Origin: Flagellimonas aurea
GTDB taxonomy: Bacteria > Bacteroidota > Bacteroidia > Flavobacteriales > Flavobacteriaceae
Assembly: GCF_017313785.1 (NCBI RefSeq)
Contig: NZ_JAFLNL010000003.1
Location: forward strand, 372,001 to 436,000
Direction: 5' to 3'
Length of the DNA stretch: 64,000 nt
Shown here: positions 9,359 to 18,642 of the stretch, one piece after another
Position numbering within the stretch: the first letter of the stretch is position 1
How the letters are laid out: each line of letters begins with the position of its first letter
Position numbers and translations under genes: made by a program
The notes under the pieces: generated by a model
The model's database searches: none
What the model was told of the DNA's origin: nothing
The model's input: the letters and a program-made list of their open reading frames with translations, nothing else

Positions 9359-9920
9359 CTTGTAATTCCTTATGTTCTGTACCTTTGGGTCCCCCCAACA
9401 ATAATTGGATCAAAAGATCAAAACGTTCTCTATATTTTTGACAAATATTCCCCCTATCATCATAGAGTTCCGTACGCTGTATGGGAATACTGAGGGGCGC
9501 TGTCCAAGCCCGCAATGCCCTGGCTACGGCATCCATAGCTGTTATACCTTGGATGGCTTGGACACCATGGGCCCAGCACACCAAACCTACCACTTTGCCA
9601 CTTAAATAGGGAACAGATTCCTTTGAGCTGTATTCCATCCAATCCAAACAGTTTTTCATAGCACCGGTCATACCTCCATGATAGAGGGGACTTAGCCATA
9701 TATGAACATCTGCCTCCCTGAAAATTTGGTTCATTCGGATTACCGACTGGGGCACAGGTGTCATAGGTACTTCGAATACCGGTATATCATAATCGGAAAT
9801 ATCAAATACACAGGTTTCAACTCCCAATTTGACCAGAACCGTTTCCAAATAACACGAGAGCTGTTTGGCAGTCGAATTTTCGGTTCGCTCAACGGCACCA
9901 TTGAATATCAATACTTTCAT
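9348..9920 (-). CDS. NADPH-dependent FMN reductase family oxidoreductase
   Basis: This 190-residue flavodoxin-fold protein has the phosphate-binding loop at the N-terminus (LIFNGAVERTENSTAKQL) and the flavin loop ADVHIWLSPLYHGGMTGAMKNCLDWM typical of the FMN_red family, whose members reduce quinones, azo dyes or flavins with NAD(P)H. It starts inside the stop of the DUF2480 gene (ATGA overlap) and ends inside the pirin gene, so the three are co-translated. In an Ohr operon it probably reduces quinones or other oxidised organics. There is no membrane segment. Confidence 0.88.
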   Translation of the reverse strand: MKVLIFNGAVERTENSTAKQLSCYLETVLVKLGVETCVFDISDYDIPVFEVPMTPVPQSVIRMNQIFREADVHIWLSPLYHGGMTGAMKNCLDWMEYSSKESVPYLSGKVVGLVCWAHGVQAIQGITAMDAVARALRAWTAPLSIPIQRTELYDDRGNICQKYRERFDLLIQLLLGGPKGTEHKELQDEK

Positions 9921-10396
9921 TTTTCCTTGCTTTTAAAGATGACCTTGGGCAATCCGACCTCTCCGTACATCAAGGTGGTCACCAACGGCTTCAATTTGCA
10001 TGTGGCGACAACGTACAATTCCGGTGGGATCAACTGATCTTGTCGGACCACGACCTTCTGACCTTTGAAACGGGAAAAGTCAGCGGATGTAATGCACGCA
10101 CTCCAAAGTTGCACATCCATGGTCTCTGGTTCAGCAAAAGCAATATCAGAGGCTATGCCCTGTAATTTTTCCGTGACGGACATATAGGCCCATTGAGGTA
10201 CAACGGCATCTTCAGTACATTGAATCGCAACAGGCTTGTCCCTATAGACTTCCCAATCCGTTCCGGCCAAGAATGACCTAAATTCCCTTTCGACCAGAAT
10301 GGTTCCATGGGTCAATCCCATTTTTATATCGAAAAGAATACTTGGTTCCACAGGTCGATAATCCAGCAGATCCAACACAAAAATATCTTTCATCAT
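9917..10396 (-). CDS. DUF2480 family protein
   Basis: This is a cytoplasmic protein of 159 residues (or 158 from the second ATG). It matches the Bacteroidota DUF2480 pattern: LVEREFRSFLAGTDW, VAIQCTEDAVVPQWAYM and a C-terminal PLVTTLMYGEVGLPKV. The function is unknown. One Cys in VAIQCTEDA is family-typical. It follows Ohr by about 130 bp and overlaps the FMN-reductase gene by 4 bp, and this placement suggests a redox role. The lead between ohr and this gene carries a short AACAAATC triplicate. Confidence 0.85.
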   Translation of the reverse strand: MMKDIFVLDLLDYRPVEPSILFDIKMGLTHGTILVEREFRSFLAGTDWEVYRDKPVAIQCTEDAVVPQWAYMSVTEKLQGIASDIAFAEPETMDVQLWSACITSADFSRFKGQKVVVRQDQLIPPELYVVATCKLKPLVTTLMYGEVGLPKVIFKSKEK

Positions 10397-10447
10397 CCCG
10401 ATGGTATTTTATTCAAATTCAGGGGCACACGATCGCGTACCCCTGGC

Positions 10448-10471
10448 AACAAATCAACAAATCAACAAATC
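10448..10471. repeat. Tandem octamer AACAAATC x3
   Basis: Three perfect head-to-tail copies of AACAAATC lie in the spacer between ohr and the DUF2480 gene. The role is unknown; it may be simple slippage. Confidence 0.8.
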
Positions 10472-10524
10472 AAAACATGAAAAAATTCCTTGGGCGATTA
10501 TACATATGCCCAAGGTGCACAATC

Positions 10525-10947
10525 CTAGTTGTTTGATGCTTTGATAACAACCTCGATATTGCCTCTGGTCGCATTGGAGTAAGGACAGATTTGGTGTGCG
10601 AAATCGGCCAATTCCTGTGCCTTTTCCAAACTGACATCTGGGATGTTCACAAGCATTTCCACAGCCAATTTATAACCTCCCTCCTCGGTCTGACCCAAAC
10701 TCACCTTCGATGTCACGCTGGTGGTCCCGGTTTTTACCTTTGATTTGGATATGGCCAGATCCAGGGCACTACCAAAGCATGCGGAATACCCAGCAGCAAA
10801 AAGCTGTTCTGGGTTGGTATACTCATTATTGGCCCCACCGAGGCCAGTGGGCATTCTAACTTCAAAATCGAGGACATTGTTATCACTTTGCACATGTCCA
10901 TTTCGACCTCCCATAGTGGTCACGGTCGCGGTATATAAATATTTCAT
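10525..10947 (-). CDS. ohr: Organic hydroperoxide resistance protein, Ohr/OsmC family
   Basis: This thiol peroxidase reduces organic hydroperoxides. The 140-residue protein has both catalytic cysteines, C57 in GYSACFGSALDL and C121 in HQICPYSNATRGN, and the N-terminal YTATVTTMGGRNGHV with the Arg (R15) that activates the peroxidatic Cys. Length and the NPEQLFAAGYSAC motif favour Ohr over OsmC. It is the first gene of a four-gene operon with DUF2480, an FMN reductase and a pirin. Its promoter region, about 200 bp upstream, holds the same inverted repeat as the sod promoter. Confidence 0.94.
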   Translation of the reverse strand: MKYLYTATVTTMGGRNGHVQSDNNVLDFEVRMPTGLGGANNEYTNPEQLFAAGYSACFGSALDLAISKSKVKTGTTSVTSKVSLGQTEEGGYKLAVEMLVNIPDVSLEKAQELADFAHQICPYSNATRGNIEVVIKASNN

Positions 10948-11143
10948 AGTTGTTAAAAATTTTGTTCTATAATTATTCCAATTTTCAAGTATTCTCTATT
11001 GGTCACTAACGAACTTTATGATAAGAACGCCCGCTTTCAATCATCATTACTCCTTTGCAAAGGGCACAAACAATAGGTTCCTCTTCAAAAAATTAAAACG
11101 AAACTGGCAAAAGGATTTTTTTTATTATCGGTAAACGACCTAA

Positions 11144-11173
11144 CAAAGGTAGTGAAATTCTTAATTAAACAAA
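11144..11173 (-). promoter_or_regulatory. Predicted ohr operon promoter
   Basis: On the minus strand TTTG, 18 bases, then TACCTTTG fits the Bacteroidota promoter. As at sod, the upstream TTTG lies inside the AAACAAA arm of the operator. The long leader to the ohr ATG (about 190 bases) is unexplained. Confidence 0.5.
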
Positions 11174-11202
11174 ATATTCATTTGTTTTATTTGTTTAATT
11201 AA
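11161..11202. promoter_or_regulatory. Predicted operator upstream of ohr
   Basis: It contains AAACAAA-N7-TTTGTTT (11167-11187), identical in arms and spacing to the site between sod and the SufR-like regulator. It is embedded in a larger perfect inverted repeat with 13-bp arms TTAATTAAACAAA and TTTGTTTAATTAA around 16 bases. Two overlapping dimer sites are possible. Confidence 0.6.
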
Positions 11203-11514
11203 CTGTGTGAAATTGGACCGTTTCAAACCTTATATGATATCGGGCATTTCCATTTTCGACACATCATCGTTATTTTTATGAGTTTTGATGTATTGCCGAC
11301 CGGTTTCCGGTCACATCTTCATCTTTCGCGATACCTCATCTGAAACGGTTACTGGATGTCTTCGCAGGACCCCGGACGTTCAAGAAAAAAATTATAGACC
11401 ATTGCACTGCCCTGTTTTTTGGCGCTTTTAAATTCTTAGAAATTGTCCATGAATGATAAGGGGCTAACGATCATCAATCCCAAATACCCTGTTATTACAA
11501 TCAATCATTGAAAC
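11203..11514. other. Intergenic region, no recognised gene
   Basis: About 310 bases between the ohr operator and the terminator after the uspA-like gene. I see no coding frame or RNA gene. Confidence 0.4.
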
Positions 11515-11543
11515 ATGGGGAGGCCATCCGAACCTCCCCATGA
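11515..11543 (-). terminator. Terminator of the RND/Usp operon
   Basis: A perfect 10-bp stem (CATGGGGAGG / CCTCCCCATG) with a 9-base loop, followed on the minus strand by TTTC. It lies 30 bp past the Usp stop codon. Confidence 0.75.
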
Positions 11544-11572
11544 ACATTTATCTTTAAAACACCAAGCAGTGA

Positions 11573-12391
11573 TTAATCTATTGGAATTGAAAGCATGGGA
11601 ATATTTAGCCCAGAAGCCATTTCCCTGGTTTTACTTCTATGAATAAGAGATTCCCAGAACCCGTATTTTTTTGGAATCATGACGAGAAGATTCGAATTTG
11701 AATCGATAATCTCTTTTTCAATTTCCCAAATCACTTTATCGGAGTTCACTTTTTTATAGAAATGGACAACATTTTCCAGACCTCTATCTATATGCTCGAA
11801 AACATCATTGTCTTCTTTTAGTTCGTCGAGTTTCTGTTCCACATAAAAAACGGTAACCTCGGACTTTAATCCAAGTGCAATTTGCTTTAATCGAACCAAT
11901 ATCCTCAGGGGTATTCCCTGCATTAGGTCACATGCAAAAAGAATCTTGTCTATCCCCATGAACTTGGCATTTACAGGAACTGCAAGTACAGGAAACTTTT
12001 TCATGCTTATTAATGTGGTGGTCGGGTTTCCCATTAAATTCTGTTCCATGGATTTGGCCGACATGCCCATCACAAGGAACCTTGCCTTATGGATCTCCAT
12101 CAAAGAATCTATCTCCCGTTCCAAATCCATAATTCTACATTCATAGTCCACAGTTATGCCAAATTCCTCGGATAACCCCAAGGCCTGTTCCTTTAACCGA
12201 TTCCTGTTGACCGCTACCATTGCATCCATGGATTCAGCGGATAACCAAGTGTTCGAAGCGTGCACAGGCAGCTTGAACACATTAAAGAGCACAAGCTTAG
12301 CTTTAAACAATTTTGCCAAGTGAGCAGCATATAATACCGCGTTATCCGATGTCTTCGAAAAATTCGTTGCTACTAATATGGTTCCCATCAT
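11573..12391 (-). CDS. Universal stress protein, tandem UspA domains
   Basis: This 272-residue cytoplasmic protein holds two Usp folds. The first (about 1-138) opens with TILVATNFSKTSDNAVLYAAHLA and ends FPVLAVPV. The second (about 145-272) opens with KILFACDLM and ends LNIPMLSIPID. The second is more diverged. Usp proteins bind ATP or ligands and help stress survival. It follows the TolC-like gene by 11 bp and precedes the operon terminator, so it is probably transcribed with the efflux pump, an unusual addition. Confidence 0.88.
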   Translation of the reverse strand: MMGTILVATNFSKTSDNAVLYAAHLAKLFKAKLVLFNVFKLPVHASNTWLSAESMDAMVAVNRNRLKEQALGLSEEFGITVDYECRIMDLEREIDSLMEIHKARFLVMGMSAKSMEQNLMGNPTTTLISMKKFPVLAVPVNAKFMGIDKILFACDLMQGIPLRILVRLKQIALGLKSEVTVFYVEQKLDELKEDNDVFEHIDRGLENVVHFYKKVNSDKVIWEIEKEIIDSNSNLLVMIPKKYGFWESLIHRSKTREMASGLNIPMLSIPID

Positions 12392-12402
12392 AGATATGTG
12401 TT

Positions 12403-13815
12403 TTATTTCCAGCCCCCACCAAGTGCCCGATACAACTCTACGATGGCGGTCAATTGGTTATATTGGGAATTCACATAATTAAGTTCGGAGTTCAACGCAT
12501 TTTGACGGGCGGTCAACACCTCAAGGTAGTTGGCCAGGCCATTGTCCAATAACTCCTCTGAATAATCTTCGGCCATCGCATAGGCCTCAAGCTCTTTGGA
12601 ACGTGCTTCCATTTTCTGCGTTTCCGCATCATAAGTATACAGGGCATCACTGACTTCCCGTCCAGCAGTGAGCAAAGTCTGTCTATAACCCAATAGCGCT
12701 TGCTCTTGACGTGCTTTGGCCACCTCCATTTGGGTACGAAGACGTCGCCCGTTGAAAATAGGCTGGGTAAGCGAAGCCGCTAAATTGGAAAACAGCGAAC
12801 TGGCATCCAACCAGTTGTCAAGCTCTAAACTTTGAAAGCCTCCTGCAGCTGACAGGCTAAAAGATGGATATAGGCTACTTTTGGCCACATTGGTCAATTC
12901 AAAGGCATTGATCAGACCATACTCTGCCTGGACCACATCCGGGCGGTTTGTAAGCAGCAAATAGGGCACTCCCGTACTCAGTTCCGTGTCAATGGTTTGA
13001 TCGTCAAGACTACCACGTTGAATTTTTTGAGGAGCTTCGCCCAAAAGGATACTGAAGGCGTTCTCCAACAATTTTATGTTGTTCTCCAGGTCGATGACAA
13101 TTATCTCCGTGGTATGAACTTGCGCTTCCGTCTGTTTTACAGCAACCTCGGTCAGCTGTCCTGCTTCCCTAAGGGCAATGGTGGTCTCCAAACTGTTCCT
13201 TCGGGATTCCAAGGTTTGCTTGGAAACCTCCAACTGTTTGTCCAAGGCCAACAATTGATAATAGGTACTGGCTATACCGGCAACCAAGTCTGTTGTAATG
13301 GCCTGATGCGCCGAAACACTCTGTAAATATGATGCACTGGCTGCCCTTTTGTTGCTTCGAATCTTGCCCCAAATATCAGCTTCCCAGGAAAGAGCTCCGG
13401 AAAGCTCATATTGTTCGAGGGCGCTAGTAAAAAAGCTACCGAACTGGCTATTCCTCGAGTTTTTGGTCCTGGTAAAGCTCGCAGTTCCGGAAAGTGTGGG
13501 GTAATATCCCGCTTTTCCTTGCTTTAGGTAGGCCTCGGCGGCCACGACATTTTGTAGCGCAATCCTAATATCGATATTGTTTTCAAGACCCTGCTCTATG
13601 TATGATTTCAACTGAACATCACTGAACAGGTCCCTCCATGATATATCCGCCATGGATATACTGTCCTGAGACAAATTGTCCGTGCGATATAACCGATCTA
13701 TTTCCTTTAATTCTGGACGGTCATAGTTTTTTGCAACGAAACAACTCTGTAAGGTTGCGGCCATTACGGCCAAAACCATGAACTTGCTGATTATACTTTT
13801 AGTGGTGAATTTCAT
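12403..13815 (-). CDS. Outer-membrane efflux channel lipoprotein (TolC/OprM/NodT family)
   Basis: This is the outer-membrane exit duct of the RND pump encoded just upstream. It has 470 residues, the usual length. The signal peptide ends with lipobox LQSC, after which the mature protein is lipid-anchored. Two outer-membrane-efflux repeats follow, with the typical long helical stretches (AAEAYLKQGKAGYYPTLS, LTNRPDVVQAEYGLINA, the barrel strand LTQPIFNGRRLRTQMEVAKA, and ANYLEVLTARQNALNSELNY). The start is 2 bp after the permease stop codon, so the two are translationally coupled. Confidence 0.95.
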   Translation of the reverse strand: MKFTTKSIISKFMVLAVMAATLQSCFVAKNYDRPELKEIDRLYRTDNLSQDSISMADISWRDLFSDVQLKSYIEQGLENNIDIRIALQNVVAAEAYLKQGKAGYYPTLSGTASFTRTKNSRNSQFGSFFTSALEQYELSGALSWEADIWGKIRSNKRAASASYLQSVSAHQAITTDLVAGIASTYYQLLALDKQLEVSKQTLESRRNSLETTIALREAGQLTEVAVKQTEAQVHTTEIIVIDLENNIKLLENAFSILLGEAPQKIQRGSLDDQTIDTELSTGVPYLLLTNRPDVVQAEYGLINAFELTNVAKSSLYPSFSLSAAGGFQSLELDNWLDASSLFSNLAASLTQPIFNGRRLRTQMEVAKARQEQALLGYRQTLLTAGREVSDALYTYDAETQKMEARSKELEAYAMAEDYSEELLDNGLANYLEVLTARQNALNSELNYVNSQYNQLTAIVELYRALGGGWK

Positions 13816-13817
13816 AA

Positions 13818-16800
13818 TTATGCTTCTCTGGTTTCAACAATGGTTTTTTTGGATGCTTTTTCATGCAGCCATTGGAAAAGAACGAACAAACTTGGAATGA
13901 CAAATATTCCCAATATGGTTCCTATAAGCATTCCGCCGGCAGCCCCGGTACCAATTGAATTGTTTCCTTCGGCCCCCACACCTTTGGCCAACACCAATGG
14001 CATCAATCCTAAAATAAAGGCAAATGAGGTCATCAATATGGGTCGCAGACGTGTCTGGGCACCATGAATGGCGGCATCTACCAGGTTTTCTCCCCGTCGT
14101 CTTCTTTGCAAGGCAAATTCCACGATAAGGATGGCATTCTTGGCCAAGAGCCCCACCAACATGATCAAAGCTATCTGGAAGTAGATGTTGTTTTCCAAGC
14201 CAAACATTTTCGTTGAAAAGAACGCTCCAAAAACACCCAAGGGCAACGAAAATATCACAGCCAATGGCAAAAAGTAGCTTTCATATTGTGCAGCCAGAAG
14301 GAAATACACGAAAATGATTACCAGAAGGAATATCATCGTCGTTTGATTCCCAGCATTGACCTCTTCACGGGAAAGCCCTGAATACGCCAATTCATAATTA
14401 CTGGGCAATGTTTTCAATTCTTCCTCCACAACCGCAATGGCGTCACCGGTACTATATCCAGGGTTGGAAGCTCCGTTGACCTTTGCCGAGGTATAGAGAT
14501 TAAATCGGGTTACCGATTGTGGCCCATAGATACGCTCCAAATCGATAAACTGGGTAATCGGGGCCATTTCCCCACTACCTGTCCTGATATATATTTCATT
14601 AAGGGATTCCACATTGGCCCGATCTTCGGGTTTGGCTTGGACATACACACGATATTGCTTACCGAACCTAGCAAAGTCAGCAGCATATATACTACCTATA
14701 TACCCTTGTAGATTGGAAAAAATACTACTGACCGACACACCATATCGTTTGGCCAACGGAACATCGATTTTCAGGTCATATTGGGGATAATTGGTATTAA
14801 AGGACGTTTGTCCATACTGTATTTCAGGGTGTTTCATCAAATTACCGATAAATTCCTTGGTGGTCTTATCCAGTTCATCAAAGTTCCCTCCTGATTTATC
14901 CAACAAATTGACCTCAAACCCTCCTGACAGCCCAAACCCTGGAATACTTGGTGGCGCAAAGAAAATGATATTGGCCTCCGGAATGGTGGCTGCTATTCCA
15001 AATAATTGCCCGATAATGGCCTGTGATGATTCGGTCTCACTTTCTCGTTCGCTCCAGTCATTGAGCTTGATAAAGCCTAAGCCATAGTTACTTCCAGATC
15101 CACTTATAAGGCTTCTACCACTAATAGAGGTTACGGCATCTACCCCGGGAATCTGTTTGGCCTTTTGGTATATTTCCTGAGTTACCAAACTGGTTCGGTC
15201 CAACGATGAACCCGCGGGCAATTCCACATTCATGAATATGATTCCCCGATCCTCTTCAGGTACAAAACCGGTGGGAGTGCTGTTTGCCGCCCACCATATG
15301 CCCACTCCGGACAACAAGAGTATTAAGACCGTGGTCCATTTGTTCCGGTATAAGAATCGTAGGGAGTTTCCATAGCGGGTTACCGTAGCGTTGAACCCTT
15401 TGTTAAAACGGTCATAAAAACGCTGTAAAAATGACTTCTTTTGCCCTTCATGGTCCTCCTCATCATCATGGCCTTTTAAGAACAGTGCACATAAAGCCGG
15501 ACTCAAGGTAAGGGCATTTACGGCAGAAATCAAAATAGCAACGATCAAGGTTATACCAAATTGTTCATAAAATACCCCTGAAGGTCCCTGAATAAAGGTT
15601 ACAGGGACGAATACGGCTGCCATGACCAAGGTTATGGAGATAATGGCGCCTGAAATTTCATGCATGGCATCCAATGTTGCCTTTTTGGCATCGTTGGCTC
15701 CTTCATCAATTTTAGCGTGTACTGCTTCCACTACAACAATGGCATCATCCACAACGATACCAATGGCCAATACCAATGCGAACAAAGTCAATAAGTTGAC
15801 CGAATAACCAAATAAATTCAAAAAGAAGAACGTACCCACGATGGCCACAGGCACCGCAATAGCAGGAATCAAGGTAGACCGAAAGTCCTGCAGAAAAATA
15901 AACACTACGAGGAACACCAATAAAAAGGCCTCGATCAGTGTACTTCTTACCTTGTTCATCGATGCCGTTAAAAACTCATTGGTATCATAGTTGATCAAAT
16001 AATCCACACCTTCAGGGAAATCTTGGGAAAGGCGGTCCATCTCCGACTTGATGTTCTCTATGATTTCTTGCGCATTGGAACCTGCCGTTTGGAATATACC
16101 CATATTCACACTGGGATGTCCATCGGTAAAACCAAACACATCATAGCCCTGTGCGTCCAATTCAATGGATGCCACATCATTTAGGCGTAAGTACTCACCA
16201 TTATCAAGCGCTTTAATTACAATATTGGAATATTGTTCCTCGGTTTTGAAACGTCCACTATACTTAATGTTATAGGTAAAAGACTGTCCATCATTTTGCC
16301 CAAGGGAACCTGCAGAAGCCTCAAGGCTCTGTTCCCGCAAAGCCGCCGTTACATCCGCGGGCACCAAACCGTAGGCCGCCAACTTTTCAGGCTTGAGCCA
16401 TATCCGCATGGCGTAATCACCGGTTCCAAATACCTGAACGTTACCCACTCCATTGATACGTTGGATAGCGGGGATCACATTGATTTTTAAGTAATTTTGA
16501 ACATAGGTCGCATCATACTCTTCCTCGTTTTCCGTATAGACCGCCATGAACATCAGGGCGGAGGTCTGTTGTTTTTGGGTTATCACCCCTGTTTGTACCA
16601 CTGCTTGGGGCAGGAGCGCATTTGCGCGTGCCACCCGGTTCTGTACGTTTACAGAAGCAATGTCAGGATCCATTTCTTGATCGAAATACACCGTAATATT
16701 GGCAGAACCGTCATTGGAAGCCGTGGAAGTTATATAGGTCATACCTTCCACCCCATTGATTTGCTCTTCTATTGGGATAATGACACTTTCCATTACCGTT

Positions 16801-16964
16801 TCGGCACTCGCACCTGGATAGGTGGCATTGACCTGAATGGTCGGAGGTGCAATATCGGGATATTGTTCAACAGGCAATGTTGTATATCCCAAAACCCCCA
16901 ATATGACGATAATGATGGAAATTACGGTAGAAAGTATCGGTCTTTCTATAAATGTTTTTAACAT
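13818..16964 (-). CDS. RND efflux pump permease (AcrB/HAE1 type), complete
   Basis: The full 1048-residue proton-driven permease has MLKTFIERPILSTVIS as TM1 and porter motifs QYPDIAPPTIQVNATYPGA and IPIEEQINGVEGM. The TM4 double Asp is seen in GIVVDDAIVVVEAVHAK, followed by a second periplasmic half and the final helices (AKNAILIVEFA, GTGAAGGMLIGTILGIFVIP). It exports amphiphilic compounds through the neighbouring TolC-like channel. Adaptor upstream at 16 bp and channel downstream at 2 bp give a complete tripartite operon. It is a close paralogue of the truncated permease at the left edge. Substrate unknown. Confidence 0.97.
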   Translation of the reverse strand: MLKTFIERPILSTVISIIIVILGVLGYTTLPVEQYPDIAPPTIQVNATYPGASAETVMESVIIPIEEQINGVEGMTYITSTASNDGSANITVYFDQEMDPDIASVNVQNRVARANALLPQAVVQTGVITQKQQTSALMFMAVYTENEEEYDATYVQNYLKINVIPAIQRINGVGNVQVFGTGDYAMRIWLKPEKLAAYGLVPADVTAALREQSLEASAGSLGQNDGQSFTYNIKYSGRFKTEEQYSNIVIKALDNGEYLRLNDVASIELDAQGYDVFGFTDGHPSVNMGIFQTAGSNAQEIIENIKSEMDRLSQDFPEGVDYLINYDTNEFLTASMNKVRSTLIEAFLLVFLVVFIFLQDFRSTLIPAIAVPVAIVGTFFFLNLFGYSVNLLTLFALVLAIGIVVDDAIVVVEAVHAKIDEGANDAKKATLDAMHEISGAIISITLVMAAVFVPVTFIQGPSGVFYEQFGITLIVAILISAVNALTLSPALCALFLKGHDDEEDHEGQKKSFLQRFYDRFNKGFNATVTRYGNSLRFLYRNKWTTVLILLLSGVGIWWAANSTPTGFVPEEDRGIIFMNVELPAGSSLDRTSLVTQEIYQKAKQIPGVDAVTSISGRSLISGSGSNYGLGFIKLNDWSERESETESSQAIIGQLFGIAATIPEANIIFFAPPSIPGFGLSGGFEVNLLDKSGGNFDELDKTTKEFIGNLMKHPEIQYGQTSFNTNYPQYDLKIDVPLAKRYGVSVSSIFSNLQGYIGSIYAADFARFGKQYRVYVQAKPEDRANVESLNEIYIRTGSGEMAPITQFIDLERIYGPQSVTRFNLYTSAKVNGASNPGYSTGDAIAVVEEELKTLPSNYELAYSGLSREEVNAGNQTTMIFLLVIIFVYFLLAAQYESYFLPLAVIFSLPLGVFGAFFSTKMFGLENNIYFQIALIMLVGLLAKNAILIVEFALQRRRRGENLVDAAIHGAQTRLRPILMTSFAFILGLMPLVLAKGVGAEGNNSIGTGAAGGMLIGTILGIFVIPSLFVLFQWLHEKASKKTIVETREA

Positions 16965-16980
16965 GATCTATTTTCTTATT

Positions 16981-18105
16981 TTATTGAAAAAGGGGTTTTA
17001 TTGGCTTTGCAATACTGTCAAATGCAACTTTTTGGGGCTGGATAGGCGTACCGTTCCTCAACTTGTCGATTCCGCTCACTACAATCAAATCCCCAGCTTT
17101 CAAACCTGAATCGACAATATAGAATGTCCGGTTTTCATCGGCAATTCCAAGCAAAGTGGATTTTGCAGTATTGTCCTCTCCAACGGTATATACATAGGTT
17201 TGCCCCTGCTGTTCATAGGTCGCCGCTTGTGGAACCACAACTGCGTTTTCATATGTTTTTGGAATCATTATGGTACCGCTGTTCCCATTGGTCAACAAGG
17301 TGTTCGGGTTATCGAATACAGCCCTAAAACTGACCGTGCCCGTATTGGCGTTTATCTGTCCTGTTACGGTTTCGATAGTGCCTTGTTGCTCATAGGTCTG
17401 CCCATTGGCCATGACCAGGGCCACCCTTGGAAAATTCTTGATTTTTTCCTGTAAGGTCTTGCCTTCAGCGCGCTGAAGAAAGTTCAGATAATCCCTTTCA
17501 TTCATTGAAAAGTAAGCAAAGACCTTGTCGATGCTCGTAACCGTGGTCAACGGAACTGCATTGGTGGCACTGACCAAGGATCCTTCCCTAAAAGGAATGG
17601 CCCCCACATATCCATCTATTGGACTTGCCACGGTGGCATATCCTATATTGGCAACGATGCTGTTATAATTGCTTTTGGCCTGTGCCAAATTAGCTTGGGC
17701 CGTTTCCAATTGGACCTCGCTGATGATTTTCTTTTCAACCAAAGGTTTTAATTTATCAACCTCGACCTGTGCCACCCGAATGCGAGACTTCGCCGCTTCG
17801 GCATCCTGGCTCAGGGATTGCGTTTCTAACTTGAACAAGGGCTGGCCCTTTCTCACTTTTTGGCCCTCATCCACCAACACCTCTTGGATATACCCGGAAA
17901 CTTTGGCTCGCACCTCACTGTTTATAATCCCCTCGATGGTTGTTGGGTAAGTGGTATACGCAGTTACATTTTTATTCGGCACAGTGGCCACCTCAAAGGG
18001 CAATGGACCTTGCTGCTGGGGCCCCTGTTGATTTTGTTTACAGCTAGCCAATAATATTACTGTGATTCCTGCTAGGAATGAAAGATTTATGATTGTTCGT
18101 CTCAT
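16981..18105 (-). CDS. RND efflux periplasmic adaptor (membrane fusion protein)
   Basis: This 374-residue lipoprotein adaptor has a signal ending in lipobox LLASC, then the first lipoyl half (KVSGYIQEVLVDEGQKVRKG), a coiled hairpin (EAAKSRIRVAQVEVDKLK), the second lipoyl half (VASPIDGYVGAIPFREGSLV), a beta-barrel and a membrane-proximal domain ending around LIVVSGIDKLRNG. It starts 4 bp after the GbsR-type regulator stop and precedes the permease by 16 bp. Compared with the adaptor at 1542-2624 it has a Gln-rich linker after the lipid anchor. Confidence 0.95.
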   Translation of the reverse strand: MRRTIINLSFLAGITVILLASCKQNQQGPQQQGPLPFEVATVPNKNVTAYTTYPTTIEGIINSEVRAKVSGYIQEVLVDEGQKVRKGQPLFKLETQSLSQDAEAAKSRIRVAQVEVDKLKPLVEKKIISEVQLETAQANLAQAKSNYNSIVANIGYATVASPIDGYVGAIPFREGSLVSATNAVPLTTVTSIDKVFAYFSMNERDYLNFLQRAEGKTLQEKIKNFPRVALVMANGQTYEQQGTIETVTGQINANTGTVSFRAVFDNPNTLLTNGNSGTIMIPKTYENAVVVPQAATYEQQGQTYVYTVGEDNTAKSTLLGIADENRTFYIVDSGLKAGDLIVVSGIDKLRNGTPIQPQKVAFDSIAKPIKPLFQ

Positions 18106-18109
18106 TTTT

Positions 18110-18613
18110 CTATTGAATATTGGTTTTATTTGTTTTTAATGTTTCTTTCAGCTTGTTTATCGAACTTGTCGCTCCATCCAAGAATTTGATATAATCGATA
18201 TGAAAGTCAAGTTCAAATCTGTTTTGCTCTTCCAATGTCACATTGACATCCTTTTTATAATCCATAATTTCCAGATGAATTTGCTTTTCCCTTTTCCAAT
18301 CCTCTACCATATCGGTAATCCTTTGGACCATGGTATTGAAATCGGTATTGATGATAAAGTATTTTTTCCTATCACCGGTTTTGGTGAAGTATTCCAATTT
18401 CCTTAAATCCTGGAGATGGTTAAGGTGTGTTGATATCGTGCTTTTGCTCGCACAAAGGTTTTCCACCAAGTCCTCAAAGGTGGTGCCCTGTTTGCCCGTT
18501 AGAATGATGTATGAAAAAATTCTTGCGGCGACAGGGGCCATATGCTCTTTTTTCTCCAATAAAATACCCAGCTTCTCAACCAGCTCACGTTTTCTTTTTT
18601 CTGTAGAATCCAT
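18110..18613 (-). CDS. GbsR/MarR-type transcriptional regulator
   Basis: This 167-residue protein has a winged helix at about 20-95: ARIFSYIILTGKQGTTFEDLVENL is the helical start, SKSTISTHLNHLQDL the recognition helix and TGDRKKYFIINT the wing. A long helical C-terminus follows for dimerisation. GbsR-family proteins in Bacteroidota are commonly first genes of RND operons. Here it is first of five genes, 4 bp before the adaptor. A 24-bp palindrome lies just upstream over the promoter, so autoregulation of the pump is likely. The inducer is unknown. Confidence 0.88.
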   Translation of the reverse strand: MDSTEKRKRELVEKLGILLEKKEHMAPVAARIFSYIILTGKQGTTFEDLVENLCASKSTISTHLNHLQDLRKLEYFTKTGDRKKYFIINTDFNTMVQRITDMVEDWKREKQIHLEIMDYKKDVNVTLEEQNRFELDFHIDYIKFLDGATSSINKLKETLKTNKTNIQ

Positions 18614-18642
18614 CTTGTTCGTTTACGGCGCAAAATTATCGT

